Shown here: positions 59,246 through 64,000 of the stretch, piece after piece | How positions within the stretch are numbered: the first letter of the stretch is position 1 | Layout of the letters: each line of letters begins with the position of its first letter | Source of the DNA: Haliangium sp050303215 | Lineage (GTDB): Bacteria; Myxococcota_A; Polyangia; Haliangiales; Haliangiaceae | Reading direction: 5' to 3' | NCBI RefSeq assembly: GCF_050303215.1 | Contig: NZ_JBNLBH010000065.1 | Span: forward strand, 1-64,000 | DNA length: 64,000 nucleotides | The notes under the pieces: generated by a model | The model's input: only the letters and a program-made list of their open reading frames with translations | The model's database searches: none | Told to the model about the DNA's origin: nothing | Made by a program: the position numbers and the translations under genes

Positions 59246-59811
59246 TGCGGTGCACGCTCTGTCGATGGCAGCTCTCCTCGTCGCTCGATCGCGGCCGAGA
59301 CCCGTCTGCGCCGGCGCGGCGCGGGTTCGTGGCCCGTCACCTGAGCACCTGCGTGGCCTGTCGCGACTTTGAGCGTCGGCTCACCCAGATGCACGTCGGT
59401 TTGCGCGCAGGAGCGGCGCAAGCGACCGCACCGATCGCGGTTCCGACACCGGGTCGGGCGCGTCCACGCCGGCTGGTGGCCGTGGGCGTGGGGGCGATGC
59501 TGGCGGTGGCCGTCGTCGGCGCGCGGCTGATCTGGTCGCCGGCGTCGAGCGGGCAGACCGCGGTCATCGAGTCGGTCCCGGCCGTCCCGGGCACGCCCGA
59601 AACCGCCCCGACCGGGCCCGAGCAAGAGGGGGCGTGGGGTGGGCTCGCGCCGACCCCGGGCCCGGACACACGGCCGGGCGGATGGACCCAGGCGGTGGCC
59701 GAGCTGCCCGCCGAGCTCACGCCGACTCGGGTGCTCACGACCGAGCTCGATCTACTGGCCCGCGACGCCCGCCGCGGGGTTCGGCGCGGGCTGCGCCTGG
59801 GCGGGCTGTGA
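59242..59811 (+). CDS. Zinc-finger anti-sigma factor
   Basis: The 189-residue product has an N-terminal zinc-binding pattern (CTLC near residue 4; HLSTCVAC with the HxxxCxxC of ZAS anti-sigma factors), one membrane helix (VAVGVGAMLAVAVVGARLIW) and a Pro/Thr-rich outer part. It should hold the ECF sigma factor at the membrane and release it on a signal. The overlapping start with the sigma gene supports the pairing. The closing residues form an Arg-rich helix. Confidence 0.82.
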   Translation: MMRCTLCRWQLSSSLDRGRDPSAPARRGFVARHLSTCVACRDFERRLTQMHVGLRAGAAQATAPIAVPTPGRARPRRLVAVGVGAMLAVAVVGARLIWSPASSGQTAVIESVPAVPGTPETAPTGPEQEGAWGGLAPTPGPDTRPGGWTQAVAELPAELTPTRVLTTELDLLARDARRGVRRGLRLGGL

Positions 59812-59841
59812 GCGCGCCGGCTCGGGCCGGCGGGGCTGAGG

Positions 59842-61068
59842 CTACGCAGTCAGCACGTAGCGCAGGTCGAGCCGCAGCGCGGCTCGGCCCAGGTCGAGCG
59901 CCTCCATGCGCTCCTTGACCTCCATGCCGCGGTAGTCGTAGGGCAGGCCGCGCGGAGTGTCGACGTAGTGGGGGGCGGCGCCGGGGTCGGCGGGCAAGAG
60001 CTCGAAGCGGCGCGCGTCGGGGCCATCTTCGAGCACCCGTCCGATGCCGCGGAGCTGGGGATAGGTGTAGCCGCCGCCGTGGGGCAGGAGGTTGGTGTTG
60101 CGCAGGCGCGCGGCCAGGTCGTGGCGCTCGGCGCGGTCACTCCAGCCCAGGGTGTCCCAGTGAGCCTCGGCGACGTTGGGGCGGGCCCGGACTAGGAACG
60201 CGGGCAGGGAGGGCGAGAGCGTGAGCGGGAACAGCGCGCCCGGCTGGTCGAAGGTGTAGCAGCCGATGTTGGCCTGGTTGAGACTGCGTACCAGGCCCTG
60301 GTGGGTGGCGTTGATGAGCACCTCGTGGGGGCCGAACAGAAACTTGGCGATGGTCTCGCGGCGGCGGTGGTTGAAGTCTTCGACCTGCTTGTAGAAGCGG
60401 TGCCAGCCCTGGGCGGCGTCGCCGGTGAGCACGTGCAGCCGGCCCCAGGGGGTGTGCACCACCTCGGCCATGGCCGCCAGCGTGTCGCTCTGGTCCCAGT
60501 ACAGGCCCGGGCCGGTCGGGCTGGGGCCGCGGTGCTCGTGCCCGCTCGAATGCATGACGTAGACGTAGCGGGCCTGGGCCACGGGCGCCGGCAGGGGCTC
60601 GTCGTCGAGGCGATCGCCGAGCTCGAACAGGTCGACGAAGTGATTGGACTCGGTCAAGTCGTTGTCCAGGGCCACACCCTCGAGCGCCAGGCCGGCCCGG
60701 TCGAGCTCGTGTAGGCGGGCCTGCAGCTCCTCGAGCTGGGGCAGCTCCGGCAGCGCCCCCACCGACATACCGCAGGCGTTGGGCTTGATGTCGAGCACCG
60801 CCATGTCGCCGCTCCACTGATACACGCCGCCATAGCCGAAGCCCTGCTGCCAGCGGCGGGGGTTGCGGGTCACGGTGGCGTCGGGTGCACCCACGAAGGT
60901 GGCGTCCGGGGGCAGATCGCGCTGGGCCTGGGCGTGGTGGATCTTGGCCAGGCCGTAGGGCACGTTGGCCTCGCACAGCGCCATGCCGGTGTCGTCTACG
61001 CCGGCCATGAAGCAGTGCTCACGGGCGCGGGCGAGGGCGGTATGAGGGGACGCATCGGCGGTGGACAT
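59842..61068 (-). CDS. Divergent RtcB-like RNA ligase family protein
   Basis: The 408-residue product shows, in order and at compatible distances, the metal and guanylate ligands of RtcB RNA ligases: Cys99 (VLDIKPNACGM, cf. DINCG), His143 (SNHF), His173 (YVMHSSG), His256 (NATHQG) and His330 in PHGGG (cf. HGAGR). The YDYRGMEV stretch near the C-terminus resembles the AYKDIDEV end of the family. Overall similarity is low and the Arg of HGAGR is missing. RtcB joins RNA 2',3'-cyclic phosphate ends to 5'-OH using GTP and Mn2+. A related but distinct enzyme is possible. Confidence 0.6.
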   Translation of the reverse strand: MSTADASPHTALARAREHCFMAGVDDTGMALCEANVPYGLAKIHHAQAQRDLPPDATFVGAPDATVTRNPRRWQQGFGYGGVYQWSGDMAVLDIKPNACGMSVGALPELPQLEELQARLHELDRAGLALEGVALDNDLTESNHFVDLFELGDRLDDEPLPAPVAQARYVYVMHSSGHEHRGPSPTGPGLYWDQSDTLAAMAEVVHTPWGRLHVLTGDAAQGWHRFYKQVEDFNHRRRETIAKFLFGPHEVLINATHQGLVRSLNQANIGCYTFDQPGALFPLTLSPSLPAFLVRARPNVAEAHWDTLGWSDRAERHDLAARLRNTNLLPHGGGYTYPQLRGIGRVLEDGPDARRFELLPADPGAAPHYVDTPRGLPYDYRGMEVKERMEALDLGRAALRLDLRYVLTA

Positions 61069-61080
61069 ATCGCCACCGTA

Positions 61081-62109
61081 CTACAGCTTGCGAGGGAGGC
61101 CGCGGGCGCGATCGCTGAGCTCGAGCAAACGCTCATAGGCGTCGCTCACGCTGGCCAAGGCGCGCTCGAGGTGGCGGCGCTGGTCGGGGCTGGCGTGCGG
61201 GTGCAGATCGGGGTGCAGCGCCCGCACCCGGCGGCGGAAGGCGCGCCGGAGGGCGTCTCGGCTGGCCCCGCGAGGGACCCCGAGGAGCTGCTCGGCGGCG
61301 CGCTGGGCCTCGTCGATGCGATCGCACTCGGTGGGCGCCGGCGCGGGTCCGGGCGAGGTGGCGGCGCGGCGGCCGGCCGGGCGTTCGAGCACCCGCAGCG
61401 CGCCCACGCTGCGCAGGAAGTACAAGAAGCTCAGCAGCCGGAAGCGCGAGGTGCGGGCCATGTGCCACAGCTCGTGGAGCGGGCGTGGGCTGGCCAGCGC
61501 GGCCAGGATGCGGCGGTCGATGTCGTCGCACATGAGCGCGGGCGGGGCCGTCGTGGCGACCAGCGCCAGGGGCGCTCCGGCGAGCTCGGTTACCACTGCG
61601 CGCGCGCGTGCGGCGTCGAGCTGCGACTCGATGTGGGTACGCGACCAGCGCGCCAGGCACAGCCCTGGCTCTCCGGCTGACTCGCGCCCGGCCGGCTCGC
61701 GCCCGACCGGCTCGCGTGGTCCGCCGTCGTCGTCCAGGAGCCGCCAGCGCACCCGCTGCATGGACGCAATGCCGGCCAGCCGGCGCGCCGCGACCCGCCC
61801 GAGCGGATCGAGCTCTCCGGTCGCGAGCACGCCGCGCACGACCCGCAGGCGGGTGGGCGAGCACAGCGGCGGGAACAGCTCCAGGGTCCCGCTGGCCTGG
61901 GTTCGGCCCAGGCGGTACAGCAGCGGCGCCAGGGCGCCGCGATCGAGGACGCGCTCCCCCTCCGCCTCCGAGCCCGAGCGGGCGGGCCCCGTCGGAGCCG
62001 GGCTCACCGGGTTCGGGCCGTGGACGTCCGGCCTGCGCTCGTCTACGCGAGCCCCGTCGAGCTCACCCGACTGCGCGGTTCGGGGAGGTACTGTCCGATG
62101 ATAGCGCAC
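61081..62109 (-). CDS. J-domain protein with PATAN-like N-terminus
   Basis: The 342-residue product ends in a J domain (HPD in RALHPDLHPH, flanked by AEQLLGVPRGASRDALRRAFRRR), so it should stimulate an Hsp70. The N-terminal half (LAPLLYRLGRTQASGTLEL...RGVLATG) resembles the PATAN/DUF4388 family found in myxobacterial and cyanobacterial signalling proteins. The start is a GTG at 62109 without a Shine-Dalgarno; the first 40 residues look poorly conserved. The RtcB-like gene begins 13 bases downstream, so the two may be co-transcribed. Confidence 0.65.
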   Translation of the reverse strand: MRYHRTVPPRTAQSGELDGARVDERRPDVHGPNPVSPAPTGPARSGSEAEGERVLDRGALAPLLYRLGRTQASGTLELFPPLCSPTRLRVVRGVLATGELDPLGRVAARRLAGIASMQRVRWRLLDDDGGPREPVGREPAGRESAGEPGLCLARWSRTHIESQLDAARARAVVTELAGAPLALVATTAPPALMCDDIDRRILAALASPRPLHELWHMARTSRFRLLSFLYFLRSVGALRVLERPAGRRAATSPGPAPAPTECDRIDEAQRAAEQLLGVPRGASRDALRRAFRRRVRALHPDLHPHASPDQRRHLERALASVSDAYERLLELSDRARGLPRKL

Positions 62110-62159
62110 ATGGCGGATCTAGAAGCATCCGCCGCGAGCGGGCAAGTTTTCGGCGCTGG

Positions 62160-62402
62160 TTACATGAAGCCGGCGCGCCGGCGCTCCTCGACGTACTCAC
62201 GAATGACGTGCACGACGTCCTCGTGGAAGGCCACCGTTCCCTTGGCGATTTCGCGCAAGGCCGTGACCGCGGGCTTGTTGTCACAATCGACCGTGGGTAC
62301 GGCGCCGCGCGCGATCTGCCTCGCGCGCTCGGATGCCAGAATCACCAGGGCGAAACGATTGGGAACTTTTTCCAAACAATCTTCGACAGTTACACGAGCC
62401 AC
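62160..62402 (-). CDS. rpoZ: RNA polymerase omega subunit
   Basis: The 80-residue product matches omega: ARVTVEDCLEKVPNRFALV at the start, ASERARQIARGA, and NKPAVTALREIAKG. Omega helps assemble RNA polymerase and, in many bacteria, binds ppGpp. The GTG at 62402 is supported by AAGG six bases upstream and by the family N-terminus. The open frame beyond it is not coding. The gene lies 50 bases upstream of the J-domain gene on the same strand, so the two may be co-transcribed. Confidence 0.92.
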   Translation of the reverse strand: MARVTVEDCLEKVPNRFALVILASERARQIARGAVPTVDCDNKPAVTALREIAKGTVAFHEDVVHVIREYVEERRRAGFM

Positions 62403-62611
62403 GGCACACCTTGGACAGAGCTTCTCAGGAGCGGCCGGAGACCCTGGGGTTGGCCGCCGAGCGGTGCGGCATTCTAGCCAGGCGGTCTCATGTGTCAAGC
62501 CGCCACGCACATCGCCGGGGCGGGAACACTATCGGGTGGCGGTGTTGGTCGTACATCGACCACCTGATGGGCATCCCTTGCAAAGGTTGCTCCGGCGGTC
62601 TAGGGTTCTTG

Positions 62612-63385
62612 ATGAGTCCGGCTGTGCAAACGCGCCCACCGATGCCCCAGACGAACACCATGAATTGCCGTCGAGTGCCCATCAACTGGGACGATCTGGA
62701 GATTGCGGTGGAGCGCAACGCGCCCAACACCGAGAGCTTCCTCGATCTCCACTCGGGGCTGGTGGTGACCATCGTGACCGGCGAGCCGGACGCCCTGGTC
62801 AAGCGTCGGCAAGTGGCCGAGAACATCGAGAACTACGTCAGGATCGATCCTGCGTCCTCGCGGGAGCAGTACCGCTGGATGGAGCGCTTCGTGGCCTCGG
62901 TGACCGACGACGCCCTGCGGGAGCGGTTGGTGATCTCGATCGACGGGAAAGGCGCGTTCCGACGGTTCAAGGACGTACTCCTGGCCTACCCGGCCGAGCG
63001 TGAGCGCTGGTTCAGCTACCGCGCCGAGCTCTTGCACTGGCACGTGCACAACTGGCTGGAAGCCAATCAGATCGAGGCCACGACCCAGCCCCCGTGGGGT
63101 CAGGCCTCGCCGCCACCCGAACTCCCCAAGGCCTCCGGCAAGCCCGTGGCGCACGGGACCGAACCGCCGGGTGAGGCCTTGCGGCGTCAGGCCAAGGATC
63201 TCATCGACAGTATCCCGGCCATCGACCTGCCGTCCGCGATCAGCTTCTTGGAGTTCTTGCGCGAGCGCGGCAGTCGAGCCCTGACCGAGGCCGGTCTCGA
63301 GGCCGGTCTCGAGGCCAGCCTCGACACCAGTCAGGACGCCGCCGCCGAGGCGCTGCCGCCGACCCGCCAGAGCGTGGCCGGCTGA
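62612..63385 (+). CDS. UPF0158-like hypothetical protein
   Basis: The product (257 residues from 62612) carries a UPF0158-type domain: VPINWDDLEIAVERNAPN, FLDLHSGLVVTIV, IENYVRIDPASSREQYRWM and WFSYRAELLHWHVHNWLEAN. That family occurs in many bacteria without a known activity. The C-terminal part is Pro-rich, then contains an EAGLEAGLEASL run encoded by three 12-base repeats (63287-63322). The start is uncertain: 62612 has AGGG six bases upstream, 62642 and 62660 are alternatives. Confidence 0.6.
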   Translation: MSPAVQTRPPMPQTNTMNCRRVPINWDDLEIAVERNAPNTESFLDLHSGLVVTIVTGEPDALVKRRQVAENIENYVRIDPASSREQYRWMERFVASVTDDALRERLVISIDGKGAFRRFKDVLLAYPAERERWFSYRAELLHWHVHNWLEANQIEATTQPPWGQASPPPELPKASGKPVAHGTEPPGEALRRQAKDLIDSIPAIDLPSAISFLEFLRERGSRALTEAGLEAGLEASLDTSQDAAAEALPPTRQSVAG

Positions 63386-63446
63386 GCAGGGCACAACTCA
63401 GTGTCCGTTGCCTGGTTCGGAGGCGCGGGCTATCTTTGCAGGGAAC

Positions 63447-64000
63447 ATGACCAGTGCTTCGGTCGGCACGGGCCACACGCGGACGCTCCTTCTCAACTCG
63501 ACCTTCGAGCCGCTGCGTGTCATCTCTTGGCAGCGAGCTGTCACCATGTTCTACCTGGGCAAGGTCGAGGTGGTGAAGAGTTACGTCGATGCGCCCTTGC
63601 GGGCCATGAGCGCCCGCATGGAGACCCCGGCGGTGGTGCGCCTCGTCCGCTTCGTGCGCAGGCACCGGGTGCGAATCGCATTCTCCCGGCGCAACGTGTT
63701 CCTGCGCGACGGCTATCGTTGCCAGTACTGCGGCGTGTCCCTGCCGGCCAACGAGCTAACCGCCGATCATGTCATCCCCCGCAGCCACGGCGGAGCCACC
63801 TCCTGGGACAACGTGGTGGCCGCGTGCGGCCCCTGCAACCTGCGCAAGGGCGGACGCACCCCCAGCCAGGCGCGCATGGACTTGCGCCGTCGTCCGGTGC
63901 GCCCCCGGGATCTGCCGTCTCTGGCGCTCAGGCTGCGGCGTGACAGCGCCCCGGACCCGTGGCACGAGTTCTTGGTATACGGCAGCACCGTCGAAGCCGC
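63447..64000 (+). CDS. HNH endonuclease (partial, cut by the window end)
   Basis: An open frame from the ATG at 63447 (AGGG three bases upstream) runs off the right edge and yields 184 residues. It is an HNH nuclease: CQYCGVSLP, then ADHVIPRSHGGATSWDNVV and CGPCNLRKGG (two CxxC pairs around the catalytic His). The N-terminal part (LLNSTFEPLRVISWQRAVTM) follows the family of stand-alone bacterial HNH proteins. The protein may act on DNA in repair or mobile-element defence; the true end lies outside the window. Confidence 0.88.
   Translation, partial: MTSASVGTGHTRTLLLNSTFEPLRVISWQRAVTMFYLGKVEVVKSYVDAPLRAMSARMETPAVVRLVRFVRRHRVRIAFSRRNVFLRDGYRCQYCGVSLPANELTADHVIPRSHGGATSWDNVVAACGPCNLRKGGRTPSQARMDLRRRPVRPRDLPSLALRLRRDSAPDPWHEFLVYGSTVEA

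Overview
The window is about 64 kb of very GC-rich (roughly 70%) bacterial DNA with densely packed genes on both strands. Several features point to a myxobacterium (Myxococcota), perhaps a Nannocystis/Haliangium-type lineage. There are four proteins with eukaryotic-type Ser/Thr kinase domains, three of them fused to TPR, AAA or histidine-kinase modules. There are also an FHA protein with a zinc ribbon, many lipoproteins, J-domain and MCP-like signalling proteins, and a terpene synthase. The lineage is inferred from style only; there is no rRNA or tRNA to anchor it.

1-10.8 kb: the tail of a probable c-type cytochrome, a P2A calcium-type ATPase, a leftward signalling set (zinc-ribbon Ser/Thr kinase, FHA protein, PilX-like pilin), a lipoprotein, an unknown 207-residue protein and an outer-membrane barrel candidate. 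10.9-15.3 kb: the most unusual locus. A 1327-residue protein joins a cobalamin-binding/radical-SAM-like N-terminus (with an intact CxxxCxxC) to a membrane anchor, a roughly 400-residue Ala/Pro/Gly linker and a C-terminal domain I do not recognise, and it is followed directly by a PAAR spike protein. 15.4-18.6 kb: a PGM1-type ATP-grasp ligase divergent from a gamma-glutamyltransferase homologue whose nucleophile position is Ser.

19-28.6 kb: a repeat-bearing lipoprotein, a 1394-residue kinase/pseudo-cyclase/AAA/TPR regulator, a class I terpene synthase with a class II-cyclase-like partner, and an MCP-like membrane protein. 28.7-31.2 kb: a SMUG1-type uracil-DNA glycosylase, a Lys/His-rich mini-lipoprotein and a PLP decarboxylase. 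31.4-38.5 kb: a catabolic operon (glutaryl-CoA dehydrogenase, aminobenzoyl-CoA/salicylyl-CoA bifunctional monooxygenase-reductase, SDR, enoyl-CoA hydratase, acyl-CoA dehydrogenase, RidA) that fits CoA-dependent 2-aminobenzoate breakdown ending at crotonyl-CoA.

38.6-49 kb: a small ORF with a strong Shine-Dalgarno, an RsmB/RsmF-type methyltransferase, a second PLP decarboxylase, a kinase-TPR protein with a long activation-loop insert, a lipase, an Smr protein, a GNAT acetyltransferase and a MATE exporter. 49-55 kb: an 1868-residue Ser/Thr kinase-AAA-GAF-histidine kinase-receiver protein behind three 11-bp direct repeats. 55-59.8 kb: envelope redox genes (VKOR-DsbA fusion, lipoprotein MsrA), an exported protein, and an ECF sigma/zinc-finger anti-sigma pair. 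59.8-64 kb: a divergent RtcB-like protein, a PATAN-like/J-domain protein, rpoZ, a UPF0158-like protein and an HNH endonuclease cut by the window end. I saw no tRNA, rRNA, CRISPR array, insertion sequence or phage genes.
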